A DNA stretch of 32,409 bases, from the IMG/VR virus record IMGVR_UViG_3300044940_000526, positions 1 to 32,409 of that record. One strand, given 5' to 3'. Both the position numbers and the translations under genes were made by a program. The notes beneath the pieces were generated by a model. That model saw only the letters and a program-made list of their open reading frames with translations. It ran no database searches and was not told the DNA's origin. The DNA is from a virus. Below are positions 1 to 7,418 of this stretch, piece after piece. How positions within the stretch are numbered: the first letter of the stretch is position 1; each line of letters begins with the position of its first letter.

Positions 1-1
1 C

Positions 2-1930
2 TCGGGGAAGGCGCCGCCCGGCAAGAAGATGCTCGGGCCTGTCGCCGGCGGCGCGGTGCGGCTCGCGCCGATGCCCGAGGACGGGCGGATCGGCGTGGCG
101 GAGGGGATCGAGACCGCGCTCGCCGCCATGGCCCTGTTCGACGTTCCCGCTATGGCGGCGCTCTCGGCCGACGGGCTGCGGCGCTGGCAGTGGCCGGAGG
201 GAACCCGCCACGTCACCATCTTCGCCGATGCCGGGCATGCCGGGATGCAGGCCGCGGCGACGCTGGCAGATCGGCTGAACGTCGCGGACATCCCCTCGCG
301 CATCGTTGCTCCGCTGCATGGCGACGATTTCAACGACGACCTGCGTCGCGGGGCGACCGCCGCCGACTACGAGCAGGCGGCTGGCGGGGAGCCGAAAGCG
401 CCCGCCACCGCGGCGGCGCCCGCGACGGTGGAAGAGCTGCTCACCGCCGCCTCCGGTCTCACCCGGCCGCCTGACTCCGAGCCTCTCGCCGACCTGCTGG
501 GTCGGCTGGCCCTGGCGCGGCTCGACCCGCTCCCGGAGCGCCAGGTCCTCGCCGCGGTGAAGATCGCCACGGGGATCGCCGTCTCCATCTTGGAGAAGCA
601 GCTGGTGGAGCTGCGCCGGCGCGTGAACGCGACCGGCGACGTTCGCCGCGCGCCTGTCCGGCCGCCCTGGGCATCGCTGCTGCGGATCGACGCCGGCGGC
701 ACGCCTGAGCGGAACGAGGCCAACGTCATCACGGCGCTCTCGCTCGACGCTGCCTTCACCGGCGCGCTGATGTTCGACGAGTTCAGCCAGGAGATCATCG
801 TCGCACGGGCGCTGCCCTGGGATCCTGCAGGCACGGTGCATCCCCGCCCCTGGAGCGAGGCGGACGACGTGCGCTGCGCCGAGTGGCTGCAGCGGCACGA
901 GATCAACGTCCCGCCCGTGGTGGTCGGCCGCAGTGTTGTCGCCGTGTCGCGCAACGTCCGCATCCATCCGGTACGCGACTACCTCGAAGCGCTGGCCTGG
1001 GACGGCACGCCGCGCCTCGACATCTGGGCCGTCACCTACCTCGGCGCCGAGGACACGCCGCTCCACCGGAGCATGGCCGCGCTGTGGATGGTCTCCGCCG
1101 TGGCGCGGATCATGCAGCCCGGCTGCAAGGCCGACCACATGCTGATCCTGGAAGGGCCGCAGGGCATCCGGAAGTCGACCGCCCTGAAGGTGCTGGCCTC
1201 CGAGCCCTGGTTCACCGACGAGCTCGCCGAACTCGGCTCGAAGGACGCGGCGCAGCAGATGCGCGGCATCTGGATCATCGAGATGGCGGAGCTCGACGCC
1301 ATCGGCCAGGCGGACGTGTCGCGCATCAAGGCCTTCTTGAGCCGCACCACCGACCGCTATCGACCGCCCTACGAGCGCTACGTCGTCACCGTGCCGCGGC
1401 AATGCGTCTTCGCCGGCACGGTGAACCCAGACACCTACCTGCGCGACGAGACCGGCAATCGGCGCTTCTGGCCGCTCCGCTGCGGCGACATCGACCTCGA
1501 CGGGCTACGGCGCGATCGCGACCAGCTCTGGGCCGAAGCAGTCGCGCGCTATCGCGCCGGGGCGCCCTGGTGGATCGAGGATCGCGCGCTCGTCGCCGAA
1601 GCGAGTGCGGCGCAGGAGGCGCGCTACCAGGGCGACGCCTGGGACGCGCGGATCGAGCGCTGGCTCGTCTCCGAGCGCAGGCCGGTGAATGTCGGCGTCG
1701 GACACTTCGAGGACTGGCAGGAGCGCTTCGTGCCGAGGGCAAAGCCGCTGACCGACGTCTCGATCGGCGAGGTGCTGGAACAGGCGCTTGGCATCGAGGC
1801 CGCGAAGTGGACGCGCGCCGACCAGATGCGCGTCGGCGCGTTCTTCCGCGCGAGGAAGTGGGCGAAGTACCGGACGAAGACCCCGCCGCGGGAGTGGCGC
1901 TACGTGGCGCCCGGGACGCCAGCGCCATGA
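2..1930 (+). CDS. Toprim/VapE-family primase-helicase, 5'-truncated by window edge
   Basis: Phage DNA replication protein that joins a primase-type Toprim fold to a VapE (virulence-associated E) P-loop ATPase, probably priming and unwinding phage DNA. The reading frame is open to the left edge, and the residues before the first Met (position 29) fit the family, so the true start lies outside the window. Numbering from that Met, the Toprim glutamate lies in VAEGIETA (about 23-30) and an acidic motif in FADAGHAG (about 65-72). A proline/alanine-rich linker follows. The ATPase has Walker A GPQGIRKST (376-384) and the late family signature around RDETGNRRFWP. It sits directly before a repeat-rich non-coding stretch, as a replication protein beside its origin might. 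I am confident of the family; the exact biochemical role is inferred. Confidence 0.88.
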   Translation, partial: SGKAPPGKKMLGPVAGGAVRLAPMPEDGRIGVAEGIETALAAMALFDVPAMAALSADGLRRWQWPEGTRHVTIFADAGHAGMQAAATLADRLNVADIPSRIVAPLHGDDFNDDLRRGATAADYEQAAGGEPKAPATAAAPATVEELLTAASGLTRPPDSEPLADLLGRLALARLDPLPERQVLAAVKIATGIAVSILEKQLVELRRRVNATGDVRRAPVRPPWASLLRIDAGGTPERNEANVITALSLDAAFTGALMFDEFSQEIIVARALPWDPAGTVHPRPWSEADDVRCAEWLQRHEINVPPVVVGRSVVAVSRNVRIHPVRDYLEALAWDGTPRLDIWAVTYLGAEDTPLHRSMAALWMVSAVARIMQPGCKADHMLILEGPQGIRKSTALKVLASEPWFTDELAELGSKDAAQQMRGIWIIEMAELDAIGQADVSRIKAFLSRTTDRYRPPYERYVVTVPRQCVFAGTVNPDTYLRDETGNRRFWPLRCGDIDLDGLRRDRDQLWAEAVARYRAGAPWWIEDRALVAEASAAQEARYQGDAWDARIERWLVSERRPVNVGVGHFEDWQERFVPRAKPLTDVSIGEVLEQALGIEAAKWTRADQMRVGAFFRARKWAKYRTKTPPREWRYVAPGTPAP

Positions 1931-1945
1931 CGCAGCGGCACTCCC

Positions 1946-2231
1946 GTCCAACCTCGTCCAACCTCGTCCAACCTCGGCGCCTGAGGTTGGACGGGCGGAG
2001 ACGCGGGTTTTCTGCGGCATTCCGCGCGCTCGTCCTGTCTCGTCCAACCTGTCCAACCTTCTCCCTTAGAGCCATACGCGAAGCATGTAGGTCCGCCGGA
2101 CATCCATTTTCCTATACGGGTTTAGGGGCGAGGTCGGCAGGTTGGACAGGTTGGACGGCGCAAACCAAACCGCTGATTAAACAGCAGATTTCCTGTCCAA
2201 CCTGGTGTGGCGAGGTTGGACCAGGATGGAC
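1946..2231. repeat. Array of GTCCAACCT repeats in both orientations (candidate origin or operator)
   Basis: The stretch 1931-2379 holds no convincing gene. It contains ten exact copies of the 9-mer GTCCAACCT. Forward copies start at 1946, 1956, 1966, 2042, 2051 and 2195; reverse complements start at 1983, 2139, 2148 and 2213. A one-mismatch reverse copy starts at 2223. The first three are perfect 10-bp tandem units, and the third forms a 10-bp stem with the copy at 1983 (7-nt loop). A tandem forward pair (2042-2059) faces a tandem reverse pair (2139-2156) across a 79-nt, more AT-rich centre. The position between a primase-helicase and a RuvC-like gene suggests an iteron-like replication origin or a multi-site operator. 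The repeats are seen directly; the function is inferred. Confidence 0.85.
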
Positions 2232-2379
2232 AGCCAGCCCTCGGCAGCGCCGCGGCCCGATCGCGCGCGGGCCGCCCAACCCGTCGATCAGCCCCTCGAA
2301 GCCGGGCAGCGACGGCGAGCTCCGCCAAGAACCGCGCCGTCGCCGCCCTCACCAGGACGATCCCCTTTCGGAGACCCCC

Positions 2380-2928
2380 ATGGCTCCCGTGACTCTCCCC
2401 ATGCCCGCTGTCGGCGCAAGCGGGCCGCCTGTCGTGGCGCCGCTGCCGGTCGCTCTCGCACGTCCCGCTGTCCTCGCTCTCGACCTCGGCACCACCACCG
2501 GCTGGGCACTGCGCAGCCAGGATGGCGGCATCGCCTCCGGCATCATGACCTTCCGACCCGGCCGCTTCGAGGGCGGCGGCATGCGCTACCTGCGCTTCCG
2601 CAGTTGGCTCGGCGAGCTGGCAGCGCTTGCCGGCGGCCTCACGCGCATCGCCTTCGAGGAGGTGCGCTCCCACGCAGGCACGGACGCCGCGCATCTCTAC
2701 GGCGGCTTCCTCGCCCACCTGTCTGCCTGGTGCGAGGAGCGAGGTGTCCCCTACGAGGGCGTTCCGGTCGGCACGATCAAGCGCTTCGCCACTGGCCGCG
2801 GCAACGCCGACAAGGCGGCGATGATCGCGGCAGTGCGCGCTCGCGGCTTCGCACCGGCGGACGACAACGAGGCGGACGCCATCGCCCTGCTGCTCTGGGC
2901 CACCGAGGGCCAAGGAGGCCGGGCATGA
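2380..2928 (+). CDS. RuvC-like Holliday junction resolvase
   Basis: Predicted RNase H-fold endonuclease of 182 residues that would cut branched DNA made during phage replication and recombination before packaging. Catalytic acidic residues fit the RuvC family: D35 in LALDLGTTTGW on the first strand, E93/E94 in IAFEEV, and D166 within the DNEADAIALL helix. A proline/valine-rich leader of about 28 residues precedes the fold. The start at 2380 is preferred because GGAG lies about 6 bases upstream; an in-frame ATG at 2401 is an alternative. Its last bases overlap the next start as ATGA, indicating translational coupling. Phage forms annotated as crossover junction endodeoxyribonuclease share this size and motif order. 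Confidence 0.85.
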   Translation: MAPVTLPMPAVGASGPPVVAPLPVALARPAVLALDLGTTTGWALRSQDGGIASGIMTFRPGRFEGGGMRYLRFRSWLGELAALAGGLTRIAFEEVRSHAGTDAAHLYGGFLAHLSAWCEERGVPYEGVPVGTIKRFATGRGNADKAAMIAAVRARGFAPADDNEADAIALLLWATEGQGGRA

Positions 2929-3152
2929 GGTTGCCCGCCTCGCCGGCACTGCCCCGATGCAGCCTCGACATCGGCCGCAGTCCGACCACCGAGGCCGAGC
3001 TCAACGCCATGCGCGCCGCCGCTTGGCACCGCCACGGCGTCGCCGCCCTGTCGGTGGCGGACATCGCCGACCCCTGGCTGCGCCAGGCGATCACCAACGA
3101 GGCCAACCGCCGCTGGGGACAGCGGCAGGGAGGACATGGTCATGGCGGGTAG
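2925..3152 (+). CDS. Small hypothetical phage protein
   Basis: A 75-residue protein that I do not recognise. Its ATG overlaps the stop of the RuvC-like gene (ATGA), and its 3' end overlaps the start of the DUF6456 gene by 17 bases, so it lies in a tightly coupled early run. The middle is predicted helical (TEAELNAMRAAAWHRHGV, then a SVADIADPWLRQAI segment), with a basic, glycine/histidine-rich tail. No membrane segment or metal motif is obvious. A small DNA-binding or accessory replication factor is possible from context only. It is supported as a gene mainly by the overlapping arrangement, not by recognised homology. Confidence 0.6.
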   Translation: MRLPASPALPRCSLDIGRSPTTEAELNAMRAAAWHRHGVAALSVADIADPWLRQAITNEANRRWGQRQGGHGHGG

Positions 3153-3696
3153 GCGCAAGCAGAGGCGCGGCGGCGCGGCGGGCGAGGATCTGTCCAGGCC
3201 CTCGAAATGGCGGCTGCAGCACGGCGGCTTCTCCGAGCCGATCCGCGAGGCGGACCCGGAGACCGGCACGCCTGTGCTGCACCGCCGCGCGGTGGACACG
3301 CTCGGGCTGATGCTGGCGAAAGGCACCATCACGCACGAGATGCACGAGGCGGCGGAGATCTTCCGCAGGCTGTTCCGCATCGCCTGCTTCGACGGCATGG
3401 CGACGTCGCAGCTGCTTCGCATCCCAGGCGCCGGGAAGGACATGCTCTCGACGCTGCAGCTTGATGCCCGCTGTAGGATCGCGGCGGCGCTGGACGCGCT
3501 CGGGGGGCACGACAGCCCCGGCGGCGCCTGCGCCTGGTTCGTCATCGGCCTGGAGTTCTCGGTGCGGGAATGGGCGATGCGCCAGGGCTGGGCGGGACGC
3601 CGGCTGCATGGCCCGGTGGCGCAGGGCATCCTGGTCGGGGCGCTCGGAACGCTTGCCATGCATTTCGGGCTGACCCCCCGCGCCACGGCGGCGTGA
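3136..3696 (+). CDS. DUF6456 domain-containing protein
   Basis: A 186-residue protein with the C-terminal DUF6456 pattern seen in alphaproteobacteria and their prophages: a glycine-bounded segment, a tryptophan-containing WFVIGLEFSVREWA helix (about 135-148), then a GWAGRRLHGPVAQGILVGALG segment. The N-terminus is short and basic. DUF6456 proteins are often linked to helix-turn-helix regulators, so a role in DNA binding or late-gene control is possible but unproven. Two starts are in frame (ATG 3136 and ATG 3142); an AGGAC sequence lies just upstream of the first. It closes the early run and is followed by about 260 bases without a gene. Confidence 0.75.
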   Translation: MVMAGRRKQRRGGAAGEDLSRPSKWRLQHGGFSEPIREADPETGTPVLHRRAVDTLGLMLAKGTITHEMHEAAEIFRRLFRIACFDGMATSQLLRIPGAGKDMLSTLQLDARCRIAAALDALGGHDSPGGACAWFVIGLEFSVREWAMRQGWAGRRLHGPVAQGILVGALGTLAMHFGLTPRATAA

Positions 3697-3782
3697 CGCG
3701 GCGGCCAGGGCGATCCGCGTCGCCCCGGCCGCGCTGTTACAATTCTCCCCGTGGCGCTGCGGAAATCGTTGCCGCTAGACTC

Positions 3783-3805
3783 CTCGCACGTTGAGAAGGT
3801 GCGAG
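3783..3805. other. 7-bp inverted repeat in the 3697-3958 non-coding stretch
   Basis: CTCGCAC (3783-3789) and GTGCGAG (3799-3805) form a perfect 7-bp stem with a 9-nt loop, between the DUF6456 gene and the first methyltransferase. There is no T-tract, so it is not a classical terminator; an operator or attenuator is equally possible. The rest of the stretch shows only two GTTGCCAG copies (3903 and 3920) close to the methyltransferase start. Confidence 0.4.
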
Positions 3806-3958
3806 CGCATCTCGATCCTTGAGCCGCATGGTTCCTTCCCGCGCCTGGCTTATGCGGGACGCGGGAGCGCGCAAGCTTCCTAGCGCCAGGCCGGTTTTCC
3901 AGGTTGCCAGCGTTGCGCAGTTGCCAGCCGCGCCGGCCACCATTCCATCACCACGCAG

Positions 3959-5446
3959 GTGCAGATGCCTCAGGCCCCCTGGGCTGCGAGCGCCGTCGAG
4001 GCGCGCGCGGTCGCCGCGCTGCTGCCCTATGCCGGGAATGCACGCACGCATTCCGCCGAGCAGGTGGCGCAGATCGCGGCCTCCATCCTCGAGTTCGGCT
4101 TCGTCGCGCCGATCCTTGTGGACGAGCGTGGCGAGATCATCGCCGGCCATGGTCGGCTGCTGGCCGCGAAGTCCCTCGGCCTCGACACTGTGCCGACGAT
4201 CGTCCGCGGCGGCCTGACCGAGGCCCAGAAGGCAGCGTATCGCCTCGCCGACAATCGCATCGCGCTGAATGCCGGCTGGGACGAAGCGCTGCTCGCGGCC
4301 GAGGTTGCGAAGCTGCAGGAGATGGGCGGCGTCGACCTCGCGCTGACCGGCTTCGACGGCGCCGAGATCGAGCGGCTGCTGGCCGGGCTGGAGGCGGTGG
4401 CAACCGAGCCTGGCAACGGCGCGGCTGCCAGCCCGGCGGTTGCCAGCGTTGCCGAGCCGGCCCCTGGCAACCAGCCGGACGCGGATGGCGCCGAGCCGGT
4501 TGCGGATCCCGCGGATGCCGAACCGGAGCCGCCACGCCAGGCCGTCGCGCGGGTCGGCGACATCTGGTTGCTGGGCGAGCACCGCCTCGCCTGCGGCGAC
4601 AGCACGAACCGCTCCACCGTGGCTCGCGTCATGGCCGCGGACCGGGCAGCGCTGCTTTTCACCAGCCCGCCCTACGGCAATCAGCGCGCCTACACCACCG
4701 GCGGCGTCTCCGATTGGGACGCGCTGATGCAGGGCGTGTTCCAGCATCTCGACGGTGCGCTGCGGCCGGACGGCCAGGTGCTTGTCAACCTCGGCCTGAT
4801 CCACCGCGACGGGGAATGGCTGCCCTACTGGCAGGGCTGGCTCGACTGGATGCGGGCGCAGGGCTGGCGGCGCTTCGGGCTCTACGCCTGGGACCAGGGG
4901 CCCGGCCTGCCGGGCGACTGGAACGGGCGCCTCGCGCCGGCCTTCGAGCTGGTCTTCCACTTCAATCGCGAGGCGCGGCCCCCGAACAAGATCGTGCCCT
5001 GCAAATGGGCCGGCACCCCGAACAAGGGCAGCGGGCTGCGCGCAGCCGATGGCGAGGTGAAGGCCTATACCCACATCGGCCTGCCGGTGCAGGAGATGCG
5101 GATCCCGGACAGCGTGCTGCGCATCACCCGCCACAAGGGACGGGGCATCGAGACCGAGCACCCGGCGGTGTTCCCCGTCGCGCTGCCGGAGTTCCTGATG
5201 CGCGCCTACACGGAGGAGGGCGACGTCGTGTTCGAGCCGTTCGGCGGCTCCGGCACCACGATTCTGGCCGGCCAGCGCATCGGGAGGCGCGTCCGCGCCA
5301 TCGAACTCGCACCGGCCTATGTCGACCTCGCCATCGCCCGCTGGCGCATGCTGCACCCCGACCTGCCGGTGACGCTGGCGGAGGACGGCCGGGACTACGA
5401 CACCGTCGCCGCCGCGCGCGCCGAGGAGCCCGCCCGTGCCGCCTGA
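3959..5446 (+). CDS. ParB-domain DNA methyltransferase (SPPY type)
   Basis: Fusion of an N-terminal ParB/Srx-like domain (about 15-115, with HSAEQVAQIAASILEFGF and the IIAGHGRLLAAK motif) to a permuted class-beta amino-methyltransferase. The catalytic motif TSPPYG is at 235-240; an SPPY motif favours, but does not prove, N4-cytosine methylation. The AdoMet-binding motif EPFGGSGTT is at 426-434, near the C-terminus. A proline/alanine-rich linker of about 45 residues joins the halves. Such proteins methylate phage DNA, probably shielding it from host restriction. The start is GTG 3959; ATG 3965 is equally plausible. It overlaps the next methyltransferase by 11 bases. Confidence 0.88.
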   Translation: MQMPQAPWAASAVEARAVAALLPYAGNARTHSAEQVAQIAASILEFGFVAPILVDERGEIIAGHGRLLAAKSLGLDTVPTIVRGGLTEAQKAAYRLADNRIALNAGWDEALLAAEVAKLQEMGGVDLALTGFDGAEIERLLAGLEAVATEPGNGAAASPAVASVAEPAPGNQPDADGAEPVADPADAEPEPPRQAVARVGDIWLLGEHRLACGDSTNRSTVARVMAADRAALLFTSPPYGNQRAYTTGGVSDWDALMQGVFQHLDGALRPDGQVLVNLGLIHRDGEWLPYWQGWLDWMRAQGWRRFGLYAWDQGPGLPGDWNGRLAPAFELVFHFNREARPPNKIVPCKWAGTPNKGSGLRAADGEVKAYTHIGLPVQEMRIPDSVLRITRHKGRGIETEHPAVFPVALPEFLMRAYTEEGDVVFEPFGGSGTTILAGQRIGRRVRAIELAPAYVDLAIARWRMLHPDLPVTLAEDGRDYDTVAAARAEEPARAA

Positions 5447-6704
5447 CCTCCGCGTCGAGACGCTGCCGCTGGCCTCGCTCGTGCCCTACGCCGCGAACGC
5501 CCGGCAGCACCCGCCCGAGCAGGTGGCGCAGCTCGCCGCCTCGATCGGCGAGTTCGGCTTCACCGTGCCGGTGCTGGTGGACGATGCCGGCGTGCTGATC
5601 GCCGGCCACGGCCGCGTCCTCGCCGCCAAGGCGCTCGGCATGGAGGCGGTCCCCGCCATCCGCCTGTCGCACCTGACCGAGGCGCAGGCGCGGGCCTATC
5701 GGCTGGCCGACAACCAGCTCGCGCTGAACTCCACCTGGGAGGAGAGCCTGCTCGCCGCCGAGCTCCGCGCGCTGCGCAGCGACGAGTTCGACCTCGGAAT
5801 GATCGGCTTCGACGCCGGCACGCTGGACCGGCTCCTGGCCGAGGCGGTGCCCGAGGTGGCCGCGCGGGGCGGCGGCGATCCCGACGCCCCGGCGCCTCCG
5901 CCGCCCGAGGCGCCCGTCACCCGCGCCGGCGACCTCTGGCTGCTCGGCCCGCACAGGCTGCTCTGCGGCGACGCCACCTCCGCTGCGGACGTCGCGCGGC
6001 TGCTCGACGGCGCGCGGCCGCACCTGATGATCACGGACCCGCCCTATGGCGTGAACTACGATCCCGAGTGGCGGAACGAGGCGGGCGTCTCGGCGACGAT
6101 GCGCACCGGCAAGGTGGCGAATGACGACCGCGCCGACTGGCGCGCGGCCTGGGCGCTGTTTCCCGGCGACGTCGCCTATGTCTGGCACGCGGGCATCCAC
6201 GCGCGCACCGTGATCGAGAGCCTGGAGGCGGCCGGCTTCGCGGTGCGCAGCCAGATCGTCTGGGCCAAGCCGCGCTTCGTGCTGGGGCGAGGCGACTACC
6301 ACTGGCAGCACGAGCCCTGCCTCTACGCCGTTCGCAAGGGGGCGACCGGCCACTGGCAGGGCGCGCGCGACCAGGCGACGCTCTGGCCGATCAGCACCGG
6401 CGGCGACGAGGACGCGGCGACGGTGCACGGCACCCAGAAGCCGGTGGAGTGCATGCGCCGGCCGATCGTCAACAACAGCGCGCCGGGGGAGGCGGTCTAC
6501 GAGCCCTTCTGCGGCAGCGGCAGCACGATCATCGCCGCCGAGACGACGGGGGGCGTCTGCTACGCGATGGACAGCGACCCGCGCTACGTGGACGTCGCGG
6601 TACGGCGCTGGCAGGCGTTCACCGGACGCGCTGCCGTGCTGGCCGGGGAGGAGACGGTCTTCGACGACGTCGCCGCCGCCCGCAGCACGCAGGCGGCGGC
6701 GTGA
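5436..6704 (+). CDS. ParB-domain DNA methyltransferase (DPPY type)
   Basis: A second ParB-methyltransferase fusion of 422 residues, paralogous to its upstream neighbour. The ParB-like domain covers about 5-105 (HPPEQVAQLAASIGEFGF, LIAGHGRVLAAK). The catalytic motif is DPPYG at 201-205, usual for N6-adenine enzymes, and the AdoMet motif EPFCGSGST is at 356-364. The short linker is almost pure proline/alanine. The start is GTG at 5436, inside the end of the previous gene, with GAGGAG about 7 bases upstream, so translation is coupled. The different catalytic motif suggests the two enzymes modify different bases or sites. DNA protection against restriction is the likely role. Confidence 0.9.
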   Translation: MPPDLRVETLPLASLVPYAANARQHPPEQVAQLAASIGEFGFTVPVLVDDAGVLIAGHGRVLAAKALGMEAVPAIRLSHLTEAQARAYRLADNQLALNSTWEESLLAAELRALRSDEFDLGMIGFDAGTLDRLLAEAVPEVAARGGGDPDAPAPPPPEAPVTRAGDLWLLGPHRLLCGDATSAADVARLLDGARPHLMITDPPYGVNYDPEWRNEAGVSATMRTGKVANDDRADWRAAWALFPGDVAYVWHAGIHARTVIESLEAAGFAVRSQIVWAKPRFVLGRGDYHWQHEPCLYAVRKGATGHWQGARDQATLWPISTGGDEDAATVHGTQKPVECMRRPIVNNSAPGEAVYEPFCGSGSTIIAAETTGGVCYAMDSDPRYVDVAVRRWQAFTGRAAVLAGEETVFDDVAAARSTQAAA

Positions 6705-6708
6705 AGCC

Positions 6709-7047
6709 CTATGCGATCAGCGCCATGAGCTTCGCGCGGACTTCCTCAAGCTCGGCCGCTGCGACGCGGCCCTTGTGCGAAGCGCGCCGGGCGCGCCAGT
6801 CGAGGCTCTTCACCTGGTCGGCAAGGACCACGCTGTCGGGCTTGCCGGCGATCGCAACCTCGAACGGGTAGCCCTTGATCCGCGTTGTCAATGGACAGCA
6901 GACTATCAGGCCGGTCTTGCCATTGTAGGCCGCTGGGCTCAGCACCAGCGCCGGGCGGCGCCCGGCCTGCTCATGACCGGCCTGGGGGTCGAACTCCAGC
7001 CAGACGATGTCGCCCGCGTCCGGGACGTAGGGCGCCCGCCTCACCAC
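6709..7047 (-). CDS. mazF: MazF/PemK-family endoribonuclease toxin
   Basis: Toxin of a type II toxin-antitoxin pair, 112 residues, the usual MazF length. It has the family start DIVWLEFDPQAGHEQAGRRPALVLSP (about 12-37, with the conserved GxEQxGxRP-like loop), a central CPLTT strand and the LADQVKSLDW segment. MazF cuts mRNA at short sequence motifs and halts translation unless bound by MazE. It starts with GTG and overlaps the antitoxin gene by 7 bases. Its stop codon lies only 4 bases from the stop of the convergent methyltransferase gene. In a prophage such modules can stabilise the element or act in phage exclusion. Confidence 0.93.
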   Translation of the reverse strand: MVRRAPYVPDAGDIVWLEFDPQAGHEQAGRRPALVLSPAAYNGKTGLIVCCPLTTRIKGYPFEVAIAGKPDSVVLADQVKSLDWRARRASHKGRVAAAELEEVRAKLMALIA

Positions 7048-7283
7048 ACCTCACGGCCCTTCGCCGGGCCGAAATCGACCGCATCGTGCCGGTTCTCCTC
7101 GGTGATGCGATCGAGCAGAGAGGCGAGATCCCAGCTGCGATCGCGGATCGGCTCGATGATGATCCGCCCCTCCTCCTCGCGCAGCTCGACAGGCTGATCG
7201 AGCGAGAGACGCGCGGCCGCCATCACCGACGCCGGAATGCGCACGGAGGCGCTGTTGCCCCACTTCTTGATCGTGACGCGCAT
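7041..7283 (-). CDS. mazE: MazE/AbrB-family antitoxin
   Basis: An 80-residue antitoxin. The N-terminal swapped-hairpin AbrB/MazE DNA-binding domain (about 1-48) is clear from VTIKKWGNSASVRIPASVM and the VELREEEGRIIIEP strands. The acidic C-terminal tail (about 50-80) should wrap the MazF active site. It is the first gene of the pair, starts with ATG, and has GGAGGG 4 bases upstream, so antitoxin translation should exceed that of the GTG-started toxin. A sigma70-like promoter with a perfect TTGACA lies just upstream. MazE family members, alone or bound to toxin, usually repress their own promoter. Confidence 0.93.
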   Translation of the reverse strand: MRVTIKKWGNSASVRIPASVMAAARLSLDQPVELREEEGRIIIEPIRDRSWDLASLLDRITEENRHDAVDFGPAKGREVW

Positions 7284-7312
7284 CGCGCCCTCCGATTGTT
7301 CGCTGTTCCCGG

Positions 7313-7341
7313 GCTCTAGGGTACCGCCATGGATGTGTCAA
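7313..7341 (-). promoter_or_regulatory. Predicted sigma70 promoter for mazEF
   Basis: On the minus strand, TTGACA (plus 7336-7341) is followed after 17 bases by TAGAGC (plus 7313-7318), about 30 bases before the mazE ATG. The -35 is a perfect consensus and the -10 matches at three of six positions. The spacing and position support the call; the weak -10 limits confidence. Confidence 0.5.
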
Positions 7342-7356
7342 CATTGTAGATACGGC

Positions 7357-7383
7357 CCGCCAGGGATCGCGGCTCCCTGGCGG
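7357..7383 (-). terminator. Hairpin after the DUF3489 gene, possible terminator
   Basis: CCGCCAGGG (7357-7365) and CCCTGGCGG (7375-7383) form a 9-bp perfect GC-rich stem with a 9-nt loop. It lies 36 bases beyond the DUF3489 stop codon and before the mazEF promoter, where a terminator would separate the two minus-strand units. No T-tract follows, so it may be Rho-assisted or structural only. Confidence 0.4.
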
Positions 7384-7418
7384 ACGCCATGGCCACGGGG
7401 CGCCGGTGCCGGCAGCTC

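Noticed and set aside
883-2379. Long open frame that runs through the VapE gene and the repeat stretch into the RuvC-like gene
   Set aside because: The upstream part is Arg/Ala-rich shadow sequence of the real frame; only the part from 2380 has family motifs and a ribosome binding site.
3737-5356. 539-codon antisense open frame over the first methyltransferase
   Set aside because: It lacks recognisable domains, while the opposite strand has clear ParB and methylase motifs; long antisense frames are expected at this GC content.
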